DNA of 48,308 nt from assembly GCA_031291475.1 (NCBI GenBank), contig JARLIY010000140.1:1-48308 (forward strand), in the 5' to 3' direction. How positions within the stretch are numbered: the stretch's first letter is position 1; each line of letters begins with the position of its first letter. Source of the DNA: Xanthobacteraceae bacterium. GTDB lineage: Bacteria > Pseudomonadota > Alphaproteobacteria > Rhizobiales > Xanthobacteraceae. Below are positions 17,414-28,486 of this stretch, piece by piece. The notes below the pieces were generated by a model. The model saw only the letters and a list, made by a program, of their open reading frames with translations, ran no database searches and had not been told where the DNA came from. The position numbers and the translations under genes were made by a program.

Positions 17414-18630
17414 CCGTGCAGAAGCCCAACTCTTTCCGCAGCGGGCCCGACGATCACGGGCATTTCGGCATCTATGGCGGCCGCTTCGTCGCCGAGACGC
17501 TGATGCCGCTGATCCTCGAACTGGAGAAAGCTTACGCCAAGGCCAAGACCGATCCCGCCTTTCAGCGGGAGATGGACGGATATCTCACGCATTATGTGGG
17601 GCGGCCGTCGCCGCTCTATTTCGCCGAGCGGCTCACCGAATATTGTGGCGGCGCCAAAATCTATCTCAAGCGCGAGGAGCTCAATCACACCGGCGCGCAC
17701 AAGGTCAACAACGTGCTCGGCCAGATCCTGCTCGCCCGCCGCATGGGCAAGCAGCGCATCATCGCCGAAACCGGCGCCGGCATGCACGGCGTCGCCACCG
17801 CGACGCTCTGCGCGCGCTTTGGCCTCGACTGCATCGTCTATATGGGCTCGGTCGACGTCGAGCGGCAGAAGGCAAATGTCTTCCGCATGAAGATGCTCGG
17901 CGCCAAGGTCGTCCCTGTCGAGTCCGGATCGAAGACGCTCAAGGACGCGATGAACGAGGCCTTGCGCGACTGGGTGACCAACGTCGAGAGCACGTTTTAT
18001 TGCATCGGCACCATCGCCGGGCCGCATCCCTATCCGATGATGGTGCGCGATTTCCAGTCGATCATCGGCTGCGAGACCCGCGAACAGATGCAGGAGGCCG
18101 AAGGCCGGCTGCCGGATTCACTGATCGCCTGCATCGGCGGCGGCTCCAACGCCATGGGCCTGTTCCATCCGTTCCTCGACGTGCCGCAGATCGAAATTTA
18201 CGGCGTCGAAGCGGCAGGCCACGGCCTCGACACCGGCATGCATGCCGCTTCCATCGCCGGCGGCCGGCCGGGCGTGCTGCACGGCAATCGCACCTATCTC
18301 CTTATGAACGAGGACGGCCAGATCAACGAGGCGCATTCGATCTCCGCCGGCCTCGATTATCCGGGCATCGGGCCGGAGCATGCCTGGCTCGCCGATGTCG
18401 GCCGCGTCACGTTTCTGTCGGCGACCGACGACGAGGCGCTCAACGCCTTCCAGCTTTTGTCCAGGCTCGAAGGCATCATTCCGGCGCTCGAGCCGGCGCA
18501 CGCCATTGCCAAGGTGCTCGATCTGGCGCCGCAAAAGCCCAAGGATCACCTGATGGTGGTCAATCTCTCCGGGCGCGGCGACAAGGACCTCGATACGGTG
18601 GCCCGCCATCTAAAAAACAAAGCGCCATGA
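17410..18630 (+). CDS. trpB: Tryptophan synthase beta chain
   Basis: PLP enzyme joining indole with serine. 406 aa. H97 and K98 ([11 protein letters not shown]) hold the PLP Schiff base; the glycine-rich phosphate site [10 protein letters not shown] and the [22 protein letters not shown] segment (COMM domain) are clear. Translationally coupled to trpF through ATGA. trpA follows after 184 bases occupied by a multi-hairpin repeat, instead of the usual close spacing. Confidence 0.97.
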   Translation: MTVQKPNSFRSGPDDHGHFGIYGGRFVAETLMPLILELEKAYAKAKTDPAFQREMDGYLTHYVGRPSPLYFAERLTEYCGGAKIYLKREELNHTGAHKVNNVLGQILLARRMGKQRIIAETGAGMHGVATATLCARFGLDCIVYMGSVDVERQKANVFRMKMLGAKVVPVESGSKTLKDAMNEALRDWVTNVESTFYCIGTIAGPHPYPMMVRDFQSIIGCETREQMQEAEGRLPDSLIACIGGGSNAMGLFHPFLDVPQIEIYGVEAAGHGLDTGMHAASIAGGRPGVLHGNRTYLLMNEDGQINEAHSISAGLDYPGIGPEHAWLADVGRVTFLSATDDEALNAFQLLSRLEGIIPALEPAHAIAKVLDLAPQKPKDHLMVVNLSGRGDKDLDTVARHLKNKAP

Positions 18631-18664
18631 CCGCGAACACCAGCGCTGCTGCTTCTGTCTTTCA

Positions 18665-18791
18665 CCTCTCCCCGGCGGGGAGAGGTCGCGCGCGCAGCGC
18701 GCGGGTGAGGGGGATCGGACCTCGCAGATTTGTTCCTCCTCAGCCGGCTCACACCTTCGGTGATCGCCCACCTCTCCCCACTGGGGAGAGG
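18665..18791. repeat. Multi-hairpin palindromic repeat element, copy 1 (between trpB and trpA)
   Basis: Outer hairpins CCTCTCCCC-GGC-GGGGAGAGG (18665-18685) and CCTCTCCCC-ACT-GGGGAGAGG (18771-18791) enclose a GC palindrome (CGCGCGCAGCGCGCG) and a small stem around CACCTTCGGTG (18752-18762). The right half matches the element at 25094-25214 in order and spacing (see finding). The outer stems are inverted and direct repeats of each other. Such mosaics are widespread intergenic elements in Rhizobiales; here it splits trpB from trpA and could lower trpA expression or stabilise the trpFB mRNA. Confidence 0.85.
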
Positions 18792-18814
18792 TTTATTGCG
18801 ACCTGCGTCACGTC

Positions 18815-19663
18815 ATGAGCGCCACCCGCATCGATCGCCGCTTCGCCGCGCTGAAAGCGGAGAGCCGCGCGGCGCTGGTGACCTTCGTCATGGCCGGCGA
18901 CCCGGATTACGCGACGTCGCTCGCCACTCTCAAGACGTTGCCGCAGGCCGGCGCCGACGTGATTGAGCTTGGCATGCCGTTCACCGATCCGATGGCCGAC
19001 GGCCCGGCGATCCAGGCGGCGGGCTTGCGCGCGCTGTCCGCCGGCCAGAACATGAAAAAGACCCTCGGCCTCGTGCGCGAATTTCGCAAAAACGACGACG
19101 CAACGCCGATCGTGCTCATGGGCTATTACAATCCGATCTACGTCTATGGCGTGGCAAAATTTTTGGCGGATGCCAAAGCGGCCGGCGTCGATGGCCTCAT
19201 CGTCGTCGATCTGCCGCCGGAAGAAGACGAAGAATTGTGCCTGCCGGCGCTCAAGGCGGGCTTCAACTTCATCCGCCTTGCAACGCCGACGACCGACGAC
19301 AAGCGTTTGCCCACGGTGCTCACGAACACGTCGGGCTTTGTCTATTACGTGTCGATTACCGGCATCACCGGCTCGGCCGCGCCGGACGCCGGGAAAGTCG
19401 CCGCCGCGGTCTCGCGCATCAAACGCCATACCAAGCTGCCGGTTTGCGTCGGCTTCGGCGTGCGCAGCGCGGAGCAGGCGCAGACGATCGCTCAAGGCGC
19501 CGACGGCGTCGTGGTCGGCTCGGCCTTGGTCGAGGCGGTGCGCAAGAGTCTTGGCTCCGACGGTAAGGCAACGGCCACGACGGCGAAGTCCGTGGCTGAT
19601 CTCGTGCGCGCGCTGGCCGAAGGTGTGCGCGGCGCGCGTATCCCGGCCAAAACTCACGGCTAG
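18815..19663 (+). CDS. trpA: Tryptophan synthase alpha chain
   Basis: Cleaves indole-3-glycerol phosphate to indole. 282 aa. Catalytic E51 and D62 are in [45 protein letters not shown] and [12 protein letters not shown] (phosphate site) follow as in the family. The usual downstream genes accD and folC are absent; a different region begins after trpA. Confidence 0.97.
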   Translation: MSATRIDRRFAALKAESRAALVTFVMAGDPDYATSLATLKTLPQAGADVIELGMPFTDPMADGPAIQAAGLRALSAGQNMKKTLGLVREFRKNDDATPIVLMGYYNPIYVYGVAKFLADAKAAGVDGLIVVDLPPEEDEELCLPALKAGFNFIRLATPTTDDKRLPTVLTNTSGFVYYVSITGITGSAAPDAGKVAAAVSRIKRHTKLPVCVGFGVRSAEQAQTIAQGADGVVVGSALVEAVRKSLGSDGKATATTAKSVADLVRALAEGVRGARIPAKTHG

Positions 19664-19912
19664 CGACTGTTTGGCGATTATCATTGATCGCACGCGCTCG
19701 CCGACCGCGTCACATCGTCGACGCAAGCGGAGTCACATTGTCGACGCAGGCGGAACAGTATATTTTTCAGCGAGCTGCCAGTGTGGGAGGTGCCGAAGTC
19801 CTTGTTGCTGATTTAACGGCAGCGCACATGCCGTTGGCGGGCATCTCCTGAATCTGTCGTTCCGGCCCGCAGCCGGACCGCATTCTCCAACAAGCTTCGA
19901 AGGGAGGCAAAG
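19664..19912. other. Non-coding region after trpA
   Basis: About 250 bases without a supported gene. It holds two tandem 23-base repeats at 19709-19754, followed by an AT-rich run (AGTATATTTTTCAG), and then the leader of the GYD gene with the ribosome site GGGAGG at 19901-19906. Confidence 0.6.
19709..19754 (+). promoter_or_regulatory. Two tandem 23-base direct repeats
   Basis: Copies 19709-19731 and 19732-19754 differ at two positions. Each contains GTCACAT followed by GTCGACGCA and ends GCGGA. The unit is about two helical turns, so two proteins would bind on the same face. They end just before an AT-rich stretch 158 bases upstream of the GYD gene. They may be an operator, or a chance duplication in decaying sequence. 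Confidence 0.45.
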
Positions 19913-20245
19913 ATGCCTACGTTCATCACCTACGCGTCATATTCCCAATCCGGCGCGAAGGGACTTGTCGACAAACCCGCGGATCGCACCGGCGTCATCA
20001 AGGGACTGGTCGAGAAAGCCGGCGGCAAGTTCGTCGCCATGTACTTTACAACCGGCTCGAACGACGTGGTGCTGGTTACCGATGTCCCCGATGGAACGGA
20101 TGCGGTGGCGCTCGGAATGGCGGTTGCGGCCACCGGCTCGATCTCCAAAGTGGAGACTGTGCGAGCCTTCACGCCGAGCGAATTCAAGGGCATTGCCGAA
20201 AAGGCCGCCAAATTTTCGGGCGCCTACACGCCGCCCGGAAGATGA
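19913..20245 (+). CDS. GYD domain protein
   Basis: 110 aa with GGGAGG 6 bases before the ATG. MPTFITYASYSQSGAKGLVDKPADRTGVIKGLVEKAGG... and VAMYFTTGSNDVVLVTDVPD match the GYD domain, a small ferredoxin-like fold found alone and named for a Gly-Tyr-Asp motif (here GSND). The family is functionally uncharacterised and probably forms dimers like other alpha-beta barrel proteins. A strong hairpin follows directly after the stop. Confidence 0.9.
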   Translation: MPTFITYASYSQSGAKGLVDKPADRTGVIKGLVEKAGGKFVAMYFTTGSNDVVLVTDVPDGTDAVALGMAVAATGSISKVETVRAFTPSEFKGIAEKAAKFSGAYTPPGR

Positions 20246-20250
20246 TTGCG

Positions 20251-20282
20251 CACGGCACGGCGCTGCCCGGCGCCGTGCCGTG
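20251..20282 (+). terminator. Perfect 13-bp hairpin after the GYD gene
   Basis: CACGGCACGGCGC (20251-20263) pairs perfectly with GCGCCGTGCCGTG (20270-20282) around a 6-base loop, five bases after the GYD stop. No T-run follows, so it is not a classical intrinsic terminator; it may block exonuclease or act with Rho. The rest of the 195-base gap to hsp20 shows no gene. Confidence 0.6.
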
Positions 20283-20440
20283 GCAAGCCGCCGAAGAAGA
20301 CGCACCGAGCCCGTCCGCCGCCAGAACCCCCTCATTCTGTGGGCTCCGCGGCTTCCACCTCCGCCCCGGTATGACGGGCCGGCGTTGAATTTCGCCCTTC
20401 GCGCCCACACATATTCCATCCGAGCTGGAGGGAATGGCCC

Positions 20441-20852
20441 ATGGCCCGCGACATGACTCGCGACTGGATGTGGTCGGAAGCGTGCGACATGCTGGCGCGC
20501 GCCGAGCGGATGCATCGCGAGCTGTTTCGGCCCACGGGCACGCAGGCGCGGCAACCGGCCTGGGAGCCTCCCGTCGATATTTTGGAGACCGAATTGGAAG
20601 TGATGGTGCTGGTGGCGTTGCCGGGCGTCAATGCCGAGAAGGTGGAAGCCGTGATCGAGGACGGCGAACTCGTCATCGCCGGCACGCGCACCTATCCGCA
20701 GGCCTTGCGCACCGCCATCATCCATCGCCTCGAACTGCCGCAAGGCCGCTTTTACCGTAGGCTGCGATTGCCGGCCGGACGTTACGCCACGGTGCGCCAT
20801 GCCGTCGCCGACGGCTGCCTGCTGATCACCTTGCAAAAAGCGGGGGCAAGCC

Positions 20853-20860
<8 letters not shown>
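20441..20860 (+). CDS. Hsp20/alpha-crystallin family small heat shock protein
   Basis: 139 aa. After a variable N-terminus (with RDWMWSEACDMLARAERMH) the alpha-crystallin domain runs from about residue 42: PPVDILETELEVMVLVALPGVNAEKVEAVIEDGELVIAGTR, then FYRRLRLPAG and ADGCLLITLQKA (the A-x-x-x-n-G-v-L region is present as VADGCLLI). The C-terminal IxI tail is missing, so large oligomer formation may be reduced. Its stop overlaps the lon start by 8 bases, indicating coupled synthesis. Confidence 0.93.
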
Positions 20861-23279
<2,419 letters not shown>

Positions 23280-23300
23280 TCATTATCGTCCGGCTGTCGT

Positions 23301-23945
23301 TCAGAACTTGATCATGTCGATTGTGGTCAAGGTCGTCTTCGGCGCGATCAAGGGCGCGTTGGCAAGCGTATAGGCGGTGCTGAGCTCGGCATAGGGGTCG
23401 AGCGCCGACATGCCGTCGACCGGCACGATCACGTTCATGCCGCGCAGCGCCGCGCCCGCCGCGGTGAACAGCACCGCGCCGTTGGCCGCGGTTCCGGTGA
23501 CGATCACGGTCTCGATGCCTTTGTCCTTGAGGATTTTCTCCAAATCGGTGCCGAGGAACTTGTCCGGACCGGACATCACCGACGGCTCATCGGCGCCCGG
23601 CGCCACGTCCTTGATGACGTCGGGGGTCGTCGAATTGTGGATCAGGCTGTAAACCACCGCAGTTTTGGCGGCGCGCGCTTCGCCAAGCAGCTTTTTCATC
23701 GCCGGAATAGTGGCCAGGCAGCGCGGCCGCTTGCCGCAATTCTGGTTCATGAAGTCGAGCATCAGCAAAGCGGTGGTTTTGGCATTGACGGTCACCGGCT
23801 TCAACGCGGGCGGCGCCGGCGTCTTTACGCTTGCCCATTCGTCGATGATGTTTTGCGCCCGCGCCGGAGTGGCGGGAAGCGCGAGCGGCATGGCCAGCGC
23901 CGCAAGCAGCACGATCGCCGAAAATACGCGCTTGGTGATCGTCAT
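23301..23945 (-). CDS. Exported isochorismatase-fold protein lacking the catalytic cysteine
   Basis: 214 aa with AAGGAAGG before the ATG at 23945. Signal peptide MTITKRVFSAIVLLAALAMPL...ARA, cleavage near residue 30. D64 (LMLDFMNQNC) and K129 (SGPDKFLGTDLEKIL) match the catalytic Asp and Lys of cysteine hydrolases in this family, but the nucleophile position in TGTAANGAVLFTAAGA is Ala157, not Cys. It may act as a Cys-independent hydrolase, like true isochorismatases, or be non-catalytic. Periplasmic location is unusual for the family. Divergent from the cyclase-family gene at 24129. Confidence 0.85.
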   Translation of the reverse strand: MTITKRVFSAIVLLAALAMPLALPATPARAQNIIDEWASVKTPAPPALKPVTVNAKTTALLMLDFMNQNCGKRPRCLATIPAMKKLLGEARAAKTAVVYSLIHNSTTPDVIKDVAPGADEPSVMSGPDKFLGTDLEKILKDKGIETVIVTGTAANGAVLFTAAGAALRGMNVIVPVDGMSALDPYAELSTAYTLANAPLIAPKTTLTTIDMIKF

Positions 23946-24128
23946 ATTCGCCTTCCTTCGCGTAGTTCGCCTGCAAGTTGTTTGGCGGCGCAACCGATGC
24001 CGCCGCGCAAGAGAGTTTATTCTGCGCACGCGCAAAGTATTTGTGTCAAACTGACGCCATACCAAGGCGGCCCTCCGACCGCTGCGGGAAATAAGTGTGA
24101 TCGGCACGAGGGGGAAGGAAGCGTTCCG

Positions 24129-25085
24129 ATGAATATCACCGTGGGCAAAAAGGCGATCGCCGAAGCAACCGAACAGCTCAAAAATTGGGGCCGCTGGGGC
24201 AAGGACGATCAGATCGGTACGCTCAACCACGTCACGCCCGAGGATATCGTCAGGGCCGCGGGATTGATCCGCACCGGCAAGGTGTTCGCGCTCGGCATTC
24301 CGCTCGACCGCAGCGGCCCGCAGACCGGGCTGTTCGGCGGGCGCTGGAATCCGATCCACACCATGCTGGCGACCGGCACCGACGCGGTCGCCGGGCGTCA
24401 GGACAAGGTGCCGAACATCCGCTACGCCGACGATGCCATCAACCTGCCGGTGCAATGCGCGACCCATTGGGATTCGCTCGGCCACATCTTCTACGAAGAC
24501 AAGATGTACAACGGCTTCGATGCGCGCGAGGTCGACAGCAACGGTCTCGCCAAGCTCGGCATCGAGCACACCAGGAACAAGATGGTCGGCCGCGGCGTGC
24601 TGCTCGACATCGCCCGCTTCCGCGGCGTTCCCTGGCTCAAGGACGGCGAGCCGATCGGCAACGACGAGCTCGACAAATGCGCCAAGGATCAGAATGTCGA
24701 GATCAGGCGCGGCGACTTCGTCATCCTGCGCACAGGGCAGATGGAGCGTTGCCTGAAGGAAAAGAGCTGGGGCGCCTATGCCGGCGGCAACGCGCCTGGC
24801 GTCAGATTCGAGAATTGCTACTGGTGCCAGGAGAAGCAGATCGCGGCGATCTGCTCCGACACCTGGGGCGTCGAGGTGCGGCCGAACGAGACCAAGGAGG
24901 CCAATCAGCCCTGGCACTGGGTCGTAATTCCGGCCATGGGGCTGACCATGGGCGAGATGTTTTACGTCAAGGAGCTGGCAGAGGATTGCGACGCCGACGG
25001 CAATTACGAGTTCTTCTTCTGCGGTCCGCCGCTGATCATCACCGGCGGCACCGGCTCGCCGCTCAATCCGCAAGCGATCAAATGA
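24129..25085 (+). CDS. Cyclase family protein (kynurenine formamidase-like metal hydrolase)
   Basis: 318 aa; start at 24129 with GGAAGGAA upstream. The metal site of the cyclase family is visible in CATHWDSLGHIFYEDKMYNG, with the HWDSLGH variant of HxGTHxDxPxH. GRGVLLDIARFRGV and FVILRTGQMERCL are family segments. Members hydrolyse N-formylkynurenine, cyclic amides or lactone-type substrates; the exact reaction cannot be told. It is followed by the repeat element at 25094 and lies near an LLM flavoenzyme, hinting at a catabolic locus. Confidence 0.9.
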   Translation: MNITVGKKAIAEATEQLKNWGRWGKDDQIGTLNHVTPEDIVRAAGLIRTGKVFALGIPLDRSGPQTGLFGGRWNPIHTMLATGTDAVAGRQDKVPNIRYADDAINLPVQCATHWDSLGHIFYEDKMYNGFDAREVDSNGLAKLGIEHTRNKMVGRGVLLDIARFRGVPWLKDGEPIGNDELDKCAKDQNVEIRRGDFVILRTGQMERCLKEKSWGAYAGGNAPGVRFENCYWCQEKQIAAICSDTWGVEVRPNETKEANQPWHWVVIPAMGLTMGEMFYVKELAEDCDADGNYEFFFCGPPLIITGGTGSPLNPQAIK

Positions 25086-25093
25086 ATCTTCAT

Positions 25094-25214
25094 CTCCCCC
25101 TGGAGGGGGAGCTCGACGGCCGAAGGCCGTGGGGTGAAAGCGAACGTTCCGCTGCTTCACCCCACCCCGGCTCGCATCTTCGATGCTCGCCGACCCTCCC
25201 CTTCCAGGGGAGGG
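25094..25214. repeat. Multi-hairpin palindromic repeat element, copy 2
   Basis: Consists of CTCCCCC-TGGA-GGGGGAG (25094-25111), a GGGGTGAA/TTCACCCC stem (25130-25163), a GCATC-TTC-GATGC stem and CCCTCCCCT-TCC-AGGGGAGGG (25194-25214). It fills the gap between the convergent cyclase and LLM genes and can form terminators for both. Its right half aligns with copy 1 at 18665-18791 base for base apart from compensated stem changes. Confidence 0.85.
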
Positions 25215-25229
25215 TAACAGAAGTGCGGT

Positions 25230-26321
25230 TCATTTAGCCCCGATCGCGGCGTTGACCTTGGGCAGCACCTTCTCCGCCAACAACGTCATCGAGCGCTTGG
25301 CGAGCGCCGGGTCGCGCCAGTCCTTGCCGGCATAGAGCAGCGTGCCGAAATCGCCGACGCGCTCGCGGAATTTCAGGAGCTCGTCGGCGACCTTGTCCTG
25401 CGAACCGTAGATGATCAGCTCCTTGCAAATGCCGTCGAGCGTCACCTCGTCGTCGGGCTGGTCGCGGCGGGTCTTGAACAGCTCGACCCGGCCGACTTTC
25501 TTCAGCTTGGCGTAGAGCTGGCTGTAGTAAAAGCGATACGGGCTGTTCGGGTCGGTGGCGTAGGCCGTGGCGGTTTTGTCGTCGTCAGCGACGAAAATCG
25601 ATTTGGCGACGCGCCAGTTCGCCGGATCGGCCTTGCGGCCGGCGCGCTCGCAGCCCTCGACATATTTCGGCCAATGGCTCTTGACCCATTGCGGCATCAG
25701 GAAGTTCGCCGAGATCGGATCCCAGCCGCGGGCCGCGGCCTCGGTCACGCCCCTGGAGAACGGCGCCACGGCGGTCACCACGATCGGCGGATGCGGCTTC
25801 TGCAAGGGCTTTGCCAGAAAGCCCTGGCCGACGTCGAGCATCGCCTGCCGCTCGATCTTGATGTTCCAGTATTTGCCTTCGATGTTGTAGGGCGGCTCGC
25901 GCGCCCAGATTTCCAGCACCGTGTTGATCGCTTCGAGGAACATGGCGTTGCGGTCGGCGTCGAGATTGCCGAATGCTTCCGCGTCGGAGAGGAGACCGCC
26001 CGGGCTGATGCCGAAGATGAAGCGGCCGTCGAGCATATGGTCGAGCATGGCGATCTGCGAAGCGGTCGCGACCGGATGCGTATTCGGCATATTGATCGTG
26101 CCGGTGCCGAGCTTGATGGTTTTGGTGGCGTCGATCAGGCTTGCGATGAACATGGCGCAGGAGGTGATGTTTTCCGCGCGGTCGGTGGCGTGCTCGCCGA
26201 CATAGCCCTCGACGAAACCGAGCTTGTCGGCGAGCAGGAACGCTTCGCGGTCCTCGCGCAGGGATGTCCGCCAGTCCTTGTCCAGCGGATGGATCGGCAT
26301 GGTGAAAAATCCGAGTTTCAT
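25230..26321 (-). CDS. LLM class flavin-dependent oxidoreductase
   Basis: 363 aa, luciferase-like monooxygenase fold using reduced FMN (or F420). MKLGFFTMPIHP, FVEGYVGEHATD, IKLGTGTINMPNTHPVATASQIAMLDHMLDGRF and GISPGGLLSDAEAFG are diagnostic of bacterial luciferase-type enzymes; the middle (ETHERMOPHILE-like insert with NIKIERQ) is longer than in minimal members. Start at 26321 is preferred over a GTG at 26333, which overlaps the ribosome site AAGGG. Substrate unknown; no flavin reductase is seen next to it. Divergent from the TRAP binding protein. Confidence 0.92.
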   Translation of the reverse strand: MKLGFFTMPIHPLDKDWRTSLREDREAFLLADKLGFVEGYVGEHATDRAENITSCAMFIASLIDATKTIKLGTGTINMPNTHPVATASQIAMLDHMLDGRFIFGISPGGLLSDAEAFGNLDADRNAMFLEAINTVLEIWAREPPYNIEGKYWNIKIERQAMLDVGQGFLAKPLQKPHPPIVVTAVAPFSRGVTEAAARGWDPISANFLMPQWVKSHWPKYVEGCERAGRKADPANWRVAKSIFVADDDKTATAYATDPNSPYRFYYSQLYAKLKKVGRVELFKTRRDQPDDEVTLDGICKELIIYGSQDKVADELLKFRERVGDFGTLLYAGKDWRDPALAKRSMTLLAEKVLPKVNAAIGAK

Positions 26322-26389
26322 GATCGTAATCACCCTTCCGTCTCGCCGCCGGGAACCGAGTACTAGCCGCGCTGGCCCTCGAAGCCCTA

Positions 26390-26415
26390 TTAGTACATTT
26401 TGTTAGTACATTTTG
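26390..26415. promoter_or_regulatory. Tandem 13-base repeat in the LLM/TRAP divergent promoter region
   Basis: TTAGTACATTTTG occurs twice without a gap, at 26390-26402 and 26403-26415, ending 12 bases before the ATG at 26428. The sequence is AT-rich amid GC-rich surroundings. Tandem 13-mers are a typical operator arrangement for a dimer bound twice; alternatively they contain the promoter -10 region for either gene. Confidence 0.5.
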
Positions 26416-26427
26416 GCTTGGGACATC

Positions 26428-27507
26428 ATGGACAAAATCACCCGGCGTAACCTGGCTCGCGGCGGCGCGTTGTCGCTCGCCGGTGTACTCGCCGCGCCCG
26501 CGGTGGCGCGCGCCGAGACGCGGCGCTGGCGCATGGTCACGTCGTGGCCGAAACGGCTGCCCGGTCCCGGATTGTCGGCGGAACGCATCGCCGAGCGCAT
26601 CCGCGCGCTCTCCGGCGGCCGCCTCGACATCACGGTTTCCGCCGCGGGCGAGATCGTGCCGGCCTTCGAGGTGCTCGACGCGGTCAGCTCGGGCGTTGCC
26701 GAAATGGGCCACACCGCCGCGTTTTACTGGCAGGGCAAGGCGCCGGCGGCCGCGTTCTTTACCACCGTGCCGTTCGGGCTCATCCCGAACGAGCATGTCG
26801 CCTGGATCGATGCTGGCGGCGGGCAAGCGCTGTGGGACGAGCTTTATGCGCCGTTCGGCGTCAAGCCATTCATGGGCGGCAATACCGGCGTCTGCATGGG
26901 CGGCTGGTTCCGCCGCGAGATCAAGAGCCGCGACGATGTGCGCGGGCTGAAAATCCGCTCGCTTGGTCTCGGCGGCGAAGTCTATCGCCGGCTCGGCGCC
27001 GTGGCGCAGGCGACCGCGCCCGGCGAGATCGTCGTCGCGCTGCAATCGGGCGTGATCGACGGCGCCGAATTCGTCGGGCCCGGCTCCGACATCGCGCTCG
27101 GCCTCTATCGTTTCGCGCCGTTCTATTACGGTCCGGGTTTCAACAAGCCAAATGGCACCGGCGAATGCATCGTCGCGCTCAAGGCCTGGGAGACGCTCGA
27201 CGCCGAGCTCAAGGCGATCGTGGCGCATGCCTGCGCCGCGGAAGCCTCGTTTGCGCTCGCCGAGATGGAGCGGCTCAACATCGAGGCACTGGCGACGCTG
27301 ACCGCGCGCGAGCATGTGCAGCTGCGCGCCTTCCCGCCCGACCTCATCGCTGCCGCGCGCTTAACCGCGTCCGAGGTGCTGGCCGAGCTTGCGGAGCGAA
27401 GCGCGGGCCCGCGGAAGGTGCACGATTCGTACATGGCCTTCCGCGGCAAGATTTCGGCCTGGTCGCGCATCTCATTGCAGGCGGTGCTGGAGGCGCGGGA
27501 GGGGTGA
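26428..27507 (+). CDS. TRAP transporter substrate-binding protein (DctP family), Tat signal
   Basis: 359 aa. N-terminus MDKITRRNLARGGALSLAGVLAAPAVARA is a twin-arginine signal. The mature protein has DctP features: RMVTSWPKRLPGPG, GEIVPAFEVLDAVSSGVAEMGH, VKPFMGGNTG, the Arg-rich GLKIRSLGLGGEVYRRLGA and VVALQSGVIDGAEFVGP. It binds a carboxylate and delivers it to a membrane permease. No DctQ or DctM gene is nearby, so it is an orphan in this window. I use the ATG at 26428; the ribosome site is weak. Confidence 0.9.
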   Translation: MDKITRRNLARGGALSLAGVLAAPAVARAETRRWRMVTSWPKRLPGPGLSAERIAERIRALSGGRLDITVSAAGEIVPAFEVLDAVSSGVAEMGHTAAFYWQGKAPAAAFFTTVPFGLIPNEHVAWIDAGGGQALWDELYAPFGVKPFMGGNTGVCMGGWFRREIKSRDDVRGLKIRSLGLGGEVYRRLGAVAQATAPGEIVVALQSGVIDGAEFVGPGSDIALGLYRFAPFYYGPGFNKPNGTGECIVALKAWETLDAELKAIVAHACAAEASFALAEMERLNIEALATLTAREHVQLRAFPPDLIAAARLTASEVLAELAERSAGPRKVHDSYMAFRGKISAWSRISLQAVLEAREG

Positions 27508-27516
27508 CGAGGGGTC

Positions 27517-28419
27517 CTACGGCCACTTCACCACCGGCGGCATCGAGGAGAGGATCGACTCGACGTTGCCGCCGGTGCGCAGGCCGAAAATGGTGCCGCG
27601 ATCGTAGAGGAGGTTGAACTCCACATAACGCCCTCGTCGCACCAGTTGCTCCTCGCGCTCGGCCTCGCTCCAGGGCTTGGTGAAATTCCGGCGCACCAGC
27701 TCGGGGTAGATATTGAGGAACGCCTGGCCCACGTCTTGCGTGAAGGCGAAATCGGCGTCGAAATCGCCGGAATTGAGCCAGTCGTAGAAAATGCCGCCGA
27801 TGCCGCGCGCCACGCCGCGATGCTTGAGGAAAAAATACTCATCGCACCACGTCTTGAATTTGGCATAAGGCGCGACCGCCGCGTGAGCGTCGCAGGCGGC
27901 CTTCATCGCCGCATGGAAGGCGATCGTGTCGGGGTCGTCCTGCGTGCGCCGGCGATCGAGCACCGGCGTCAGATCGGCGCCGCCGCCGAACCACGATTTG
28001 GTGGTGACGACAAAACGCGTATTCATGTGCACCGCCGGCACGTGCGGATTGTGCAGGTGGGCGATCAGCGAAATACCGCTGGCGAAAAAGCGCGGGTCGT
28101 CGGCGGCGCCGGGTATCTCCTTGCGGAATTCCGGGGCGAATTCACCGAAGACGGTGGAGACATGGACGCCGACCTTCTCGAACACGCGGCCCTTCATGAT
28201 CGCCATGACGCCGCCACCACCCGGTCCGCCAGAGTGATCGGTGCGCTTCCAGGGCGTGCGCGCGAAGCGGCCGGGAGCGCGGTCGGCAAACGGCGCGCCG
28301 GCGGGGAGGGCGTCTTCCACCTCCTCGAAGGCAGCGACGATCCGGTCGCGCAACGTCTCGAACCAAGTGCGGGCGCGCTCTTTGCGCGTTTCGATCAGGC
28401 TCGTATCCATCGTATCCAT
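27517..28419 (-). CDS. hemF: Oxygen-dependent coproporphyrinogen III oxidase
   Basis: Decarboxylates coproporphyrinogen III to protoporphyrinogen IX in haem synthesis using O2. 300 aa from the ATG at 28419, the size of E. coli HemF (299 aa). [57 protein letters not shown] and [13 protein letters not shown] are diagnostic. No clear ribosome site precedes either candidate ATG (28419 or 28410); a FixK/FNR-like box sits 35 bases upstream. Convergent with the TRAP gene, 9 bases apart. Confidence 0.95.
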   Translation of the reverse strand: MDTMDTSLIETRKERARTWFETLRDRIVAAFEEVEDALPAGAPFADRAPGRFARTPWKRTDHSGGPGGGGVMAIMKGRVFEKVGVHVSTVFGEFAPEFRKEIPGAADDPRFFASGISLIAHLHNPHVPAVHMNTRFVVTTKSWFGGGADLTPVLDRRRTQDDPDTIAFHAAMKAACDAHAAVAPYAKFKTWCDEYFFLKHRGVARGIGGIFYDWLNSGDFDADFAFTQDVGQAFLNIYPELVRRNFTKPWSEAEREEQLVRRGRYVEFNLLYDRGTIFGLRTGGNVESILSSMPPVVKWP

Positions 28420-28453
28420 GGTGTGCAGAATGTCACAAAACTGCGCCAATATG

Positions 28454-28467
28454 TTGATCTGACGCAA
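28454..28467 (-). promoter_or_regulatory. Putative FixK/FNR-like box upstream of hemF
   Basis: On the minus strand the site reads TTGCGTCAGATCAA, a TTG-N8-CAA dyad matching rhizobial FixK2/FNR targets. Its centre lies about 41 bases before the hemF ATG, an activating distance if transcription starts at or very near the start codon. It is also 19 bases before the PhoD gene on the other strand. Confidence 0.4.
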
Positions 28468-28486
28468 GCCGCTTGCCGAGGGCCAG

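Noticed and set aside
18665..18791. Repeat element as a CRISPR array
   Set aside because: Only two stem-loops per copy, no regular spacers and no cas genes.
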